Shown: positions 1 through 6,907 of the stretch, piece after piece | How the letters are laid out: the number at the start of each line of letters is the position of its first letter | Numbering within the stretch: the first letter of the stretch is position 1 | Assembly (NCBI GenBank): GCA_900543945.1 | Contig: UQTN01000071.1 | Location: 1-10,580 of the forward strand | DNA length: 10,580 nucleotides | Direction: 5' to 3' | Source of the DNA: an uncultured Collinsella sp. | Lineage (GTDB): Bacteria > Actinomycetota > Coriobacteriia > Coriobacteriales > Coriobacteriaceae | Position numbers and translations under genes: made by a program | The notes under the pieces: generated by a model | Databases searched by the model: none | The model's input: only the letters and a program-made list of their open reading frames with translations | What the model was told of the DNA's origin: nothing

Positions 1-3000
1 GCGGCTGCCGAGAAAGTTGCCGAGGTAGTTGCCGATGCCAAGAACACGGCAGGGGAGACGTCCATCGCTAGCGAGCCCGCCACCGCCGCTGAGCCCGTAG
101 CCGCCGCCCACGCCCCCGAAGGCGCGATCTTCAACCCCGAGGCCGCCCGCGGCAACCTGCACCTGGGCATCGACGTGGGCTCCACCACCGTTAAGCTCGC
201 CGTGCTCAACGACGACAACCAGATCGTCTACGCCAAGTACCAGCGTCATCACACCGATGTCCGCGCTTGCGCCCGCGACCTGTTCGCGGGCGCTGCGACC
301 GTGCTGCCGACGGCCCAGATGACCTGCGCCATTACCGGCTCGGGCGGCCTGCTGCTGTCCCAGTGGCTCGACCTGGAGTTTGTCCAGGAGGTCATCGCCA
401 GCAAACGCGCCGTCGAGACCCTCATCCCGGCCACCGACGTCGCCATCGAGCTGGGCGGCGAGGACGCCAAGATCATCTACTTTGACAACGGTATCGAGCA
501 GCGCATGAACGGCACCTGCGCCGGCGGCACGGGCGCCTTCATCGATCAGATGGCCACCCTGCTGCACACCGATGCCAGCGGCCTCAACGAGCTCGCGACC
601 AACGCCACCACCATCTATCCCATCGCCAGCCGCTGCGGCGTATTTGCCAAGACCGACGTGCAACCGCTGCTCAACGAAGGTGCCCGCCCCGAGGACGTGG
701 CTGCCTCCATCTTCCAGGCCGTCGTGACCCAGACCATCTCGGGCCTGGCGTGCGGCCGTCCCATCCGCGGCAACGTCGCCTTCCTGGGCGGCCCGCTGCA
801 GTACCTCTCCGAGCTGCGCCACCGCTTCTACCTCACGCTCAACCTGGACGAGGAGCACCGCATCGTGCCCCAAAACGCCCACCTGTTTGTGGCGAGCGGC
901 GCCGCCATGGCGCACGAGTCCAACAAGCTCAGCACGTTCCCGCAGCTCATCGAGGCTATCGACAGCTTGGGCGACACGCAGGGTGCTGAGGTCGAGCGCC
1001 TGGATCCGCTCTTTGCCACCGACGAGGACTTTGCCGAGTTCAAGGGCCGCCACGACACCGAGGTCGTCCCCAAGGGCAAGCTCGACGGCTACACCGGCCG
1101 CGTGTTCATCGGCATCGACGCCGGTTCCACGACCATGAAGGCCGCGCTCGTGGGCGAGGACGGCCAGCTGTTGCACACCTGGTACGGCAACAACAACGGC
1201 GACATCCTGGGCACGGCCAAGGTCATCATGGCCGATTTCTACAACCACATCCCTGCCGGCTGCACCATCGGCCACGTGACCACTACGGGCTATGGCGAGG
1301 CGCTGCTCATCGAGGCCCTCAAGGCCGACTCCGGCGAGATCGAGACCGTCGCGCACCTGCGCGGCGCCAAGGCATTCCTGCCCGGTGTCGAGTTTATCCT
1401 GGACATCGGCGGCCAGGACATGAAGTGCCTGCGCGTGAAGGACGGCGTCATCGAGCACATCATGCTCAACGAGGCCTGCTCGTCGGGCTGCGGCAGCTTT
1501 ATCGAGAGCTTCGCCGTGTCCATGAACATGGACGTGCGCGCGTTTGCCGACGCCGCCATCCATGCCAAGGCTCCCGTCGACCTGGGTAGCCGCTGCACGG
1601 TCTTTATGAACTCGCGCGTCAAGCAGGCGCAAAAGGAAGGCGCCACAGTGGGCGACATCGCGGCCGGCCTGTCCTATTCCGTCATTAAGAATGCCCTGTT
1701 CAAGGTCATTAAGCTGCGCGACCCCAAGGAGATCGGCAGCCAGGTGATCGTCCAGGGCGGCACCTTTATGTCCGATGCCACGCTGCGCGCGTTTGAGCAG
1801 CTCACCGGCGTTCATGCCGTGCGTCCCGACATCGCCGGCTGCATGGGCGCCTACGGTGCGGCCCTGCTCGCCCGCGATCGCGCCGGCGCCGACGGCACCT
1901 CGACCATTCTTTCTGCCGAGGACATCGCGCACCTCACCGTGACGCAAAAGCACGTCCGCTGCGGTCGCTGCTCCAACAACTGCCAGCTCACCGTCAACGA
2001 CTTTGGTGGCGGCAGGCGCTTCATTACCGGCAACCGCTGCGAGAAGGGTGCCGGCCACAAAAAGCAGAAGACCGAGGCCCCCAACCTCTTCAAAAAGAAA
2101 AACGAGCTGCTCTTTAACCGCGAGGTGCTGAGCCCCGACGAGGCCCCGCGCGGCACCGTGGGTATCCCGCGTGCACTCAACATGTACGAGAACTACCCCT
2201 TCTGGCATGCGTTCTTTACGCGCTTGGGCTTTAGCGTGCAGCTGTCCGACCAGTCGAGCAAGAAGACCTACCAGGCGGGCATCGAGTCCATGCCGTCCGA
2301 GAGCGTGTGCTATCCGGCCAAGATGAGCCACGGCCACGTGATGAACCTTATCGACCGTGACGTCGACTTTATCTGGATGCCGTGCGTGCGCTGGGAGCGC
2401 AAGGAGGATCCGACCGCCGGCAACTGTTACAACTGCCCCATCGTCATGAGCTACCCCACGGCGTTGGCGCTCAATATCGATGAGATTCGCGAGCAGAATA
2501 TCGAGTTCCTGTACCCGTTTGTGCCCTATCATGACAAGACCGAGCTCAAGCGCCGTCTGTACCAGGTGCTCGCCGTCGACCGTGTGGCCGATGCGCAAGC
2601 CGGTCGCGGTCGCGTGCGTGGGCCCAAGATCACGCGTTCCGAGGTCGATGCCGCCGTCAACGCCGCCTTTGAGGCCGATGCGCGTTTCCACGAGGACATC
2701 CAGACCATGGGCGAGGAGGCCATGCGCTGGATCGAGGACAACGGCGGTCACGGCATCGTGCTCGCCGGTCGTCCCTACCATAACGACCCCGAGATCAACC
2801 ACGCCCTGCCCGAGCTTATCTCGAGCTTTGGCTTTGCGGTCTTTACCGAGGATTCGCTCGCGCATCTGGTAAAGCCCGAGCGTCCGATTCGCGTCGTCGA
2901 CCAGTGGATGTACCACAGCCGCCTCTACGCCGTCGCCCGTTTTGTGACCATGCGCAACGATCTGGACCTGATCCAGCTCAATTCCTTCGGCTGCGGCCTG

Positions 3001-4686
3001 GACGCTCTGACCACCGATCAGGTGCAGGAGATCCTGGAGGCCAGCGGCAAGATTTACACCGTGCTCAAGATCGACGAGGTTTCGAACCTGGGTGCCGCGC
3101 GCATCCGCATCCGCTCGCTCATGGCCGCGCTTAAGGACCAGGAGGCCGAGCGCTTGGCCGAGGCCACGGCCGCGGGCGAGGCTTACGAGCAGGGCGATGC
3201 CGCGCCAGTGGCGCCTTCCACGGATGCTCCCGCGTTTGCGAGCCGCAAGTACACGTTCGAGGCGCAGCGTGAGAGCACCTCGACCGCATGGGCCAAGGTG
3301 CCCTTTACCGAGCAGATGCGCGACGAGGGGTACACCATTCTGTGCCCGCAGATGGCACCGATCCACTTTGACCTGGTCAAAGAGGTGTTCCGTGGTGCCG
3401 GTTACAACCTGGAGCTGCTTCCCTCGACCGATCACGACGCCGTCGAGGCAGGCCTGCGCTACGTGAACAACGACATCTGCTACCCGTCGATTTTGGTAAC
3501 GGGCCAGATTATGGAGGCTATCGAGAGCGGCCGCTATGACCTGTCCAAGACGGCCGTGGTCATCAGCCAGACCGGTGGCGGCTGCCGTGCCACCAACTAC
3601 ATCGCCCTCATTCGCAAGGCCCTGCGCGAGAGCGGTCACCCCGAGATCCCCGTGATCTCGCTTTCGGCCGTGGCGCTTGGCGAGGACAACCCCGGCTTTA
3701 AGCTGACGCCGGCGCTGCTTAAGCAGGCGGTCTACGCGGTGCTCTTTGGCGACGTGATGATGCAGATGCTCTACCGCTGCCGCCCGTATGAGGCCACGCC
3801 CGGTGCCGCCAACGCGCTCTACGAGGAGTACATGGCGCGCGCTCGCAAGCTGGCACCCAAGTTCAACAGGCATAACTACACCAAGCTGTGCCGCGAGGCC
3901 ATCCGCGCGTTCGACACCATGCCGCTTGTGGGCGAGGGCACCAAGCCGCGCGTGGGCGTGGTCGGTGAGATCCTGGTCAAGTTCCACCCCACGGCCAACA
4001 ACCACGTGGTCGACGTGATCGAGCGCGAGGGCTGCGAGGCCGTGGTGCCGGGTCTGCTCGACTTCTTCCTGTACTCCATGAGCAACGCCGAGCTGCAAAA
4101 GGACGAGCTGGGTAGCTCTGCAACGACGCGTGCGGGCATGCAGGCGCTCATCAAGCTTGTGGACTGGATGCGCACGCCGGTGGAAGAGCTGCTCGAGAAG
4201 TCCCGCCGCTTTGAGGCGCCCGAGCGCATCGGCACCATGGCCGACAAGGCCCGCACGGTGCTTTCGGTGTGCAACAACATGGGCGAGGGCTGGTTGCTCA
4301 CGGCCGAGATGCTCGACCTGATTGACCATGGCGCGCCCAACATCATCTGCACGCAGCCCTTCGCGTGCCTGCCTAACCATGTGGTGGGTAAGGCCGTGAT
4401 CAAGGAGCTGCGCCGTCAGCACCCCGAGAGCAACATCGTCGCGGTGGACTACGACCCCGGCGCGTCCGAGGTCAACCAGCTCAACCGCATTAAGCTCATG
4501 ATCAGTGTGGCCAAGGAGAACATGCGCGCCGGTAAGGGCTTTAAGCTCGAGAAGGTGGCGCCGCTCGCGATGGACGAGGTCACCGGCCAGATGCGTGCTC
4601 ATGACGGCTGTGTGAGCTGCGGGCCGGCCAGCGAGGAGGCCGTGGCATCGGTCGCCGAGCGCCTGGGACGCGGCATTAAGAAGTAA
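1..4686 (+). CDS. Acyl-CoA dehydratase activase-type giant fusion protein (5' end outside window)
   Basis: The frame is open from base 1, so the true start lies upstream; 1561 residues are visible (numbered from base 1). An Ala/Glu-rich stretch (1-50) precedes two BadF/BadG/BcrA/BcrD (HgdC-type) ATPase domains. Domain 1, about 55-300, has IDVGSTT at 57-63, ELGGED at 150-155, and Cys173 and Cys212. Domain 2, about 370-630, has IDAGSTT from 372, DIGGQD from 468, and Cys493 and Cys532. A four-Cys motif follows (654, 657, 661, 680). Next is a DUF2229/COG3580-like region (about 718-1040; GRPYHNDP at 923-930, Cys998), a low-complexity linker (about 1050-1085), and a COG3581/HgdB-like region with Cys1160, 1195, 1450, 1456, 1537 and 1540. 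HgdC-type activases use ATP to drive an electron into a dehydratase or double-cubane reductase. The substrate of these giant fusions is not established to my knowledge, so a specific dehydratase name would be over-reach. It is cytoplasmic with no membrane segments. The family call is solid; the function is open. Confidence 0.9.
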   Translation, partial: AAAEKVAEVVADAKNTAGETSIASEPATAAEPVAAAHAPEGAIFNPEAARGNLHLGIDVGSTTVKLAVLNDDNQIVYAKYQRHHTDVRACARDLFAGAATVLPTAQMTCAITGSGGLLLSQWLDLEFVQEVIASKRAVETLIPATDVAIELGGEDAKIIYFDNGIEQRMNGTCAGGTGAFIDQMATLLHTDASGLNELATNATTIYPIASRCGVFAKTDVQPLLNEGARPEDVAASIFQAVVTQTISGLACGRPIRGNVAFLGGPLQYLSELRHRFYLTLNLDEEHRIVPQNAHLFVASGAAMAHESNKLSTFPQLIEAIDSLGDTQGAEVERLDPLFATDEDFAEFKGRHDTEVVPKGKLDGYTGRVFIGIDAGSTTMKAALVGEDGQLLHTWYGNNNGDILGTAKVIMADFYNHIPAGCTIGHVTTTGYGEALLIEALKADSGEIETVAHLRGAKAFLPGVEFILDIGGQDMKCLRVKDGVIEHIMLNEACSSGCGSFIESFAVSMNMDVRAFADAAIHAKAPVDLGSRCTVFMNSRVKQAQKEGATVGDIAAGLSYSVIKNALFKVIKLRDPKEIGSQVIVQGGTFMSDATLRAFEQLTGVHAVRPDIAGCMGAYGAALLARDRAGADGTSTILSAEDIAHLTVTQKHVRCGRCSNNCQLTVNDFGGGRRFITGNRCEKGAGHKKQKTEAPNLFKKKNELLFNREVLSPDEAPRGTVGIPRALNMYENYPFWHAFFTRLGFSVQLSDQSSKKTYQAGIESMPSESVCYPAKMSHGHVMNLIDRDVDFIWMPCVRWERKEDPTAGNCYNCPIVMSYPTALALNIDEIREQNIEFLYPFVPYHDKTELKRRLYQVLAVDRVADAQAGRGRVRGPKITRSEVDAAVNAAFEADARFHEDIQTMGEEAMRWIEDNGGHGIVLAGRPYHNDPEINHALPELISSFGFAVFTEDSLAHLVKPERPIRVVDQWMYHSRLYAVARFVTMRNDLDLIQLNSFGCGLDALTTDQVQEILEASGKIYTVLKIDEVSNLGAARIRIRSLMAALKDQEAERLAEATAAGEAYEQGDAAPVAPSTDAPAFASRKYTFEAQRESTSTAWAKVPFTEQMRDEGYTILCPQMAPIHFDLVKEVFRGAGYNLELLPSTDHDAVEAGLRYVNNDICYPSILVTGQIMEAIESGRYDLSKTAVVISQTGGGCRATNYIALIRKALRESGHPEIPVISLSAVALGEDNPGFKLTPALLKQAVYAVLFGDVMMQMLYRCRPYEATPGAANALYEEYMARARKLAPKFNRHNYTKLCREAIRAFDTMPLVGEGTKPRVGVVGEILVKFHPTANNHVVDVIEREGCEAVVPGLLDFFLYSMSNAELQKDELGSSATTRAGMQALIKLVDWMRTPVEELLEKSRRFEAPERIGTMADKARTVLSVCNNMGEGWLLTAEMLDLIDHGAPNIICTQPFACLPNHVVGKAVIKELRRQHPESNIVAVDYDPGASEVNQLNRIKLMISVAKENMRAGKGFKLEKVAPLAMDEVTGQMRAHDGCVSCGPASEEAVASVAERLGRGIKK

Positions 4687-4714
4687 CTGGCCTGCTTTGT
4701 GCTGGATATGAGAC

Positions 4715-4751
4715 AAACGGGTGGTAGCCGTACCGGCTGCCACCCGTTTTT
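4715..4751 (+). terminator. Intrinsic terminator of the activase fusion gene
   Basis: A 15-bp stem (4715-4729 with 4735-4749, one G-T wobble) closes a 5-base loop and ends in five T (4747-4751). It begins 28 bases after the stop codon, so it should separate the fusion gene from the downstream dehydrogenase. Confidence 0.9.
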
Positions 4752-4803
4752 ACTGGACATCTGTTGCGTAAACGCCCCAACTATCACCCTTTGCGAACTT
4801 AGA

Positions 4804-4934
4804 TTTCGGAAGTATGCGGCAAAATCTGAATAGGCCGAGCACATCGGATATGTCCAAGCTCTGTACCTGCGGTTTTATTGGTGAAAAACCAGGATGTGCT
4901 CAAGAGTTCCGGAATTTGCCGCATACTTCCGAAA
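4804..4934. repeat. 131-bp interrupted palindromic intergenic element
   Basis: The outer arms TTTCGGAAGTATGCGGCAAA (4804-4823) and its exact reverse complement (4915-4934) pair over 20 bp. After a mostly unpaired 13-base segment on each side, a second exact 9-bp pair follows: GAGCACATC (4837-4845) with GATGTGCTC (4893-4901). Inside these, GGTTTT (4871-4876) can pair with AAAACC (4885-4890). Both arms are exactly 42 bases long. The spacing symmetry suggests an evolved palindromic unit, such as a REP-like or MITE-like element or a structured RNA, rather than chance. A diverged half-copy lies at 6101-6136. No transposase lies nearby. Confidence 0.75.
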
Positions 4935-4998
4935 ACGACGTCTCGGTGGCACCATAAATTGCCCTTGAAGCCCCGAGATAATGAACATATGTAGCCGT

Positions 4999-5026
4999 TT
5001 GCCGCGAAATACCGCCCGTTTATAGA
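4999..5026 (+). promoter_or_regulatory. Weak promoter candidate for the dehydrogenase gene
   Basis: TTGCCG (4999-5004) and TATAGA (5021-5026) are separated by 16 bases, each matching four of six sigma-70 consensus positions. They lie about 80 bases before the ATG. The upstream terminator means the gene needs its own promoter, but several other weak hexamers exist in this gap. Confidence 0.3.
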
Positions 5027-5102
5027 ACCCACCCCCAGCGCGCGTCATCCTTACGGTTGAATAAATACACATCTATGGAATTACGTAAGAGAGGACCGTT
5101 CC

Positions 5103-6062
5103 ATGAGCTACAAGACCGTTTGTGTTGCCGGCGGCGGCGTGTTGGGAAGCCAGATTGCCTTTCAGGCTGCCTACTGCGGCTTTGATGTAACGATTTGGCT
5201 GCGCAGCGAGGGCAGCATCGGCCGCACCCAGCCCAAGATCGATCACGTGCGCAAGGAGTACATCGCGGCAATCGAGGGCATGGCGGACGGTACGGGCGAG
5301 TGGTGCGCCGGTATCGCCGATGGCACCCAGCCCTTCGACAAGGAAGCGGCGCTCGCCGCCGTCGAGCGTGCCTACTCCACACTCAAGCTGGAGCTCGATC
5401 TTGCCAAGGCCGTGGCCGACGCTGACCTGGTCATCGAATCTATGGCCGAGGACGCCCAGGCAAAGATTGACTTCTACAAGAAGCTCGCCCCGGTACTCCC
5501 GCAAAAGACCGTCGTCGTGACCAACTCCTCCACGCTGCTGCCGAGCACCTTTGCCAAGTACACCGGCCGTCCCGAGAAGTACTTGTCGCTGCACTTTGCC
5601 AACTCCATCTGGAAGAACAACATGACCGAGGTCATGGCACAGGACCAAACCGACAAGCGCTACTTCGACGAGCTCGTCGACTTTGCCAACGATATCCGTA
5701 TGCTTGCCCTGCCCGTCAACAAGGAAAAGAACGGCTACCTGCTCAATTCCATGCTGGTGCCGTGGCTGCTTTCGGGCCTTGACCTGTACGTTTCGGGCGT
5801 GAGCGATCCCAAGAGCATCGACCTCGCGTGGACGCGTGGCACCGGTGCCCCCAAGGGTCCGTTTCGCGTATTCGACACGGTGGGTATCCAGACGGCCTAC
5901 AACATCGTCATGCAGTATCAGAAGGTGCCGGGCTTGGTGAGCCCGCTGCTCAAAAAAATGATGATGCCCTACAACTTTAAGGCTATGGCGTCCGTCCTCA
6001 AGAAAATGCTCGACGAAGGCAAGCTGGGCGAAAGCTCGGGCGAGGGCTTCTTTACGTACTAA
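5103..6062 (+). CDS. 3-hydroxyacyl-CoA dehydrogenase family protein
   Basis: The 319-residue protein has an N-terminal Rossmann fold with GGGVLG (10-15) for NAD(H), and a C-terminal helical 3HCDH domain ending GEGFFTY, like the GKGFYDY ending of the family. The expected catalytic tetrad is visible: Ser143, His164, Glu176 and Asn215. The Ser-His and His-Glu spacings (21 and 12) equal those I recall for human mitochondrial HAD (Ser137, His158, Glu170), and His-Asn is 51 against 50. The family oxidises (S)-3-hydroxyacyl-CoA to 3-ketoacyl-CoA, or runs the reverse. The histidine context is HFANSIW rather than the common HFFNP, a variant seen in a fermentative-bacterial branch, so the substrate is uncertain. 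The ATG at 5103 follows GAGGA by seven bases. There is no adjacent thiolase or crotonase. Cytoplasmic. No clear intrinsic terminator follows it. Confidence 0.88.
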   Translation: MSYKTVCVAGGGVLGSQIAFQAAYCGFDVTIWLRSEGSIGRTQPKIDHVRKEYIAAIEGMADGTGEWCAGIADGTQPFDKEAALAAVERAYSTLKLELDLAKAVADADLVIESMAEDAQAKIDFYKKLAPVLPQKTVVVTNSSTLLPSTFAKYTGRPEKYLSLHFANSIWKNNMTEVMAQDQTDKRYFDELVDFANDIRMLALPVNKEKNGYLLNSMLVPWLLSGLDLYVSGVSDPKSIDLAWTRGTGAPKGPFRVFDTVGIQTAYNIVMQYQKVPGLVSPLLKKMMMPYNFKAMASVLKKMLDEGKLGESSGEGFFTY

Positions 6063-6100
6063 AAATGATCTCTTGGGGGTGGAAGCGTTGGGGATCTACG

Positions 6101-6136
6101 GTAGTATGCGACAAAATCTGAATTGATCGGGCAAGA
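6101..6136. repeat. Diverged half-copy of the palindromic element arm
   Basis: Bases 6103-6123 match 4811-4831 at 20 of 21 positions, and similarity continues weakly to about 6136 (shared G, CG and GCA). It lies 40 bases after the dehydrogenase stop. I find no matching inverted arm downstream before the next gene, so it appears to be a solo or decayed half. Confidence 0.6.
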
Positions 6137-6149
6137 GCTGTAGCGCGCG

Positions 6150-6178
6150 TTGACGTTTGACCAATGGAGCGCAAAAAT
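6150..6178 (+). promoter_or_regulatory. Possible promoter upstream of the leader ORF
   Basis: TTGACG (6150-6155) is followed after 17 bases by AAAAAT (6173-6178), matching five and four of six consensus positions. A transcript from here would have a leader of over 100 bases before the leader ORF. That leader includes a CATATG-flanked hairpin at 6215-6241 (CATATGGTTT with AAACATATG, one bulged base). Confidence 0.3.
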
Positions 6179-6292
6179 GCACCGTTCGCCGATACTCCTC
6201 TCGCGAGTGGTTGCCATATGGTTTGATGTTGGAAACATATGACTGCCGCCGGGCTGCGGGTGACGTTTGCTCTGATATCGGAGGTACCAAGT

Positions 6293-6331
6293 ATGTTTCA
6301 CGCTCCGTTAAACAAGTATCGGGCTGGTTAA
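6293..6331 (+). CDS. 12-codon leader ORF, or frameshifted true start of the next gene
   Basis: The ATG at 6293 follows a strong GGAGG (6280-6284) at an 8-base spacing. It encodes MFHAPLNKYRAG and stops at TAA 6329-6331, one base before the ATG of the 149-residue gene, which has no good Shine-Dalgarno of its own. Two readings fit: a short leader peptide with translational coupling, or a one-base insertion near 6329 that split an original start (MFHAPLNKYRAG joined to NMGRRTIS). Sequence comparison would decide. Confidence 0.45.
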   Translation: MFHAPLNKYRAG

Positions 6332-6332
6332 T

Positions 6333-6782
6333 ATGGGCCGCCGTACTATCTCGATAACCCTTGCAGTGGTTTGCCTAGCTGTGCTCCTGGGCGCTATGGG
6401 GCAGTTCGCTATAAGTCGAGAAACATCCTATATGCGGGAATGTGCTTCCGAAGGCTTCGCCATTGATGGCTACTATCGGGATGACAAAACGAGTCGGGAA
6501 ACCCTGGCTTTTCTTGAGGAGGACAACTGTCGATGGCAGCTGGTTGACCAAGACGGAATCTGCACAGACGGGCAGTTTAAGCGTACGGATGACCCCAACA
6601 TTCTGGTATTAAAGAATGAAAACGGCGAAATATTCGGTACGGTCCACGTGGCGCATATTTCGCGCCGACGCGATCAGGGCTTGCTCTACCTATTTAGAGA
6701 TACCAAGGTGACCCGTTTTTATCTGGTGAGCACCGATCCGGCGTTTATGGTGGAGTCTGGCGATGTCGATGCGGACAGTTGA
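6333..6782 (+). CDS. Small membrane-anchored or exported protein of unknown function
   Basis: I do not recognise this 149-residue protein. It starts with a basic segment (MGRRT) and a hydrophobic stretch at about 7-25, which suggests a signal anchor or uncleaved signal peptide with the rest outside the membrane. Cys14 lies within the hydrophobic stretch in VVCLA, with no typical lipobox. The remainder (30-149) is polar and looks rich in beta strands, with a DGYYR segment at 45-49, a GQFKRTDDPN segment at 80-89, and Cys37, 66 and 77. The ATG at 6333 is the only usual start codon after the in-frame TAA at 6309-6311. It lacks a clear ribosome binding site, so expression probably depends on the 12-codon ORF just upstream. 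ATA, TTA and AGA codons and a lower GC content set it apart from its neighbours, which may mean weak expression or recent acquisition. Confidence 0.65.
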   Translation: MGRRTISITLAVVCLAVLLGAMGQFAISRETSYMRECASEGFAIDGYYRDDKTSRETLAFLEEDNCRWQLVDQDGICTDGQFKRTDDPNILVLKNENGEIFGTVHVAHISRRRDQGLLYLFRDTKVTRFYLVSTDPAFMVESGDVDADS

Positions 6783-6793
6783 TTCACGGCAAT

Positions 6794-6843
6794 AAAACGG
6801 CGAGCGGGGCGCGGGTGTGAACTGCACCACGCTATTTGCTCGC
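6794..6843. terminator. Possible bidirectional terminator between convergent genes
   Basis: GCGAGC (6800-6805) pairs with GCTCGC (6838-6843). Inside it, GCGGGTG (6811-6817) pairs with CACCACGC (6825-6832) with one bulged A. On the - strand the outer stem is followed by CG and four T (6797-6794), serving the DUF389 gene. On the + strand the inner stem is followed by TATTT (6833-6837), serving the small membrane-protein gene. The T tracts are short. Confidence 0.4.
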
Positions 6844-6907
6844 GTCCGTATCGCGTCTGCGCCTCGTCATAACTTGCGTCCGTGCGAGCGCTCATCCCGC
6901 GCCGGCA

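Larger units (their letters stand above)
4687..5102. other. Non-coding gap between the fusion gene and the dehydrogenase gene
   Basis: The 416 bases hold the terminator, a large interrupted palindrome (4804-4934), a weak promoter candidate near 4999-5026 and the ribosome binding site of the next gene (GAGGA at 5091-5095, seven bases before the ATG). The stretch is visibly more AT-rich than the genes. Short reading frames crossing it lack family resemblance and a credible ribosome binding site, so I call it non-coding. Confidence 0.7.

Noticed and set aside
175..177. GTG as the start of the activase fusion gene
   Set aside because: It falls inside the first ATP-binding motif (IDVGSTT). The frame is open back to base 1 and the preceding residues LHLGID belong to the fold.
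3876..4403. A 175-codon - strand frame inside the fusion gene
   Set aside because: It is Ser/Arg/Pro-rich low-complexity antisense sequence without a start signal.
4998..5012. A possible third copy of the palindrome arm core (TTTGCCGC then ATAC)
   Set aside because: A three-base insertion interrupts an already short match and nothing around it matches; chance is likely.
5073..5648. A 191-codon - strand frame antisense to the dehydrogenase gene
   Set aside because: It overlaps a clearly functional enzyme and has no recognisable domain; it is a GC-driven shadow.
6157..6357. A 66-codon + strand frame upstream of the small membrane protein
   Set aside because: It overlaps the leader ORF and next gene in another frame, has no ribosome binding site and shows no domain.
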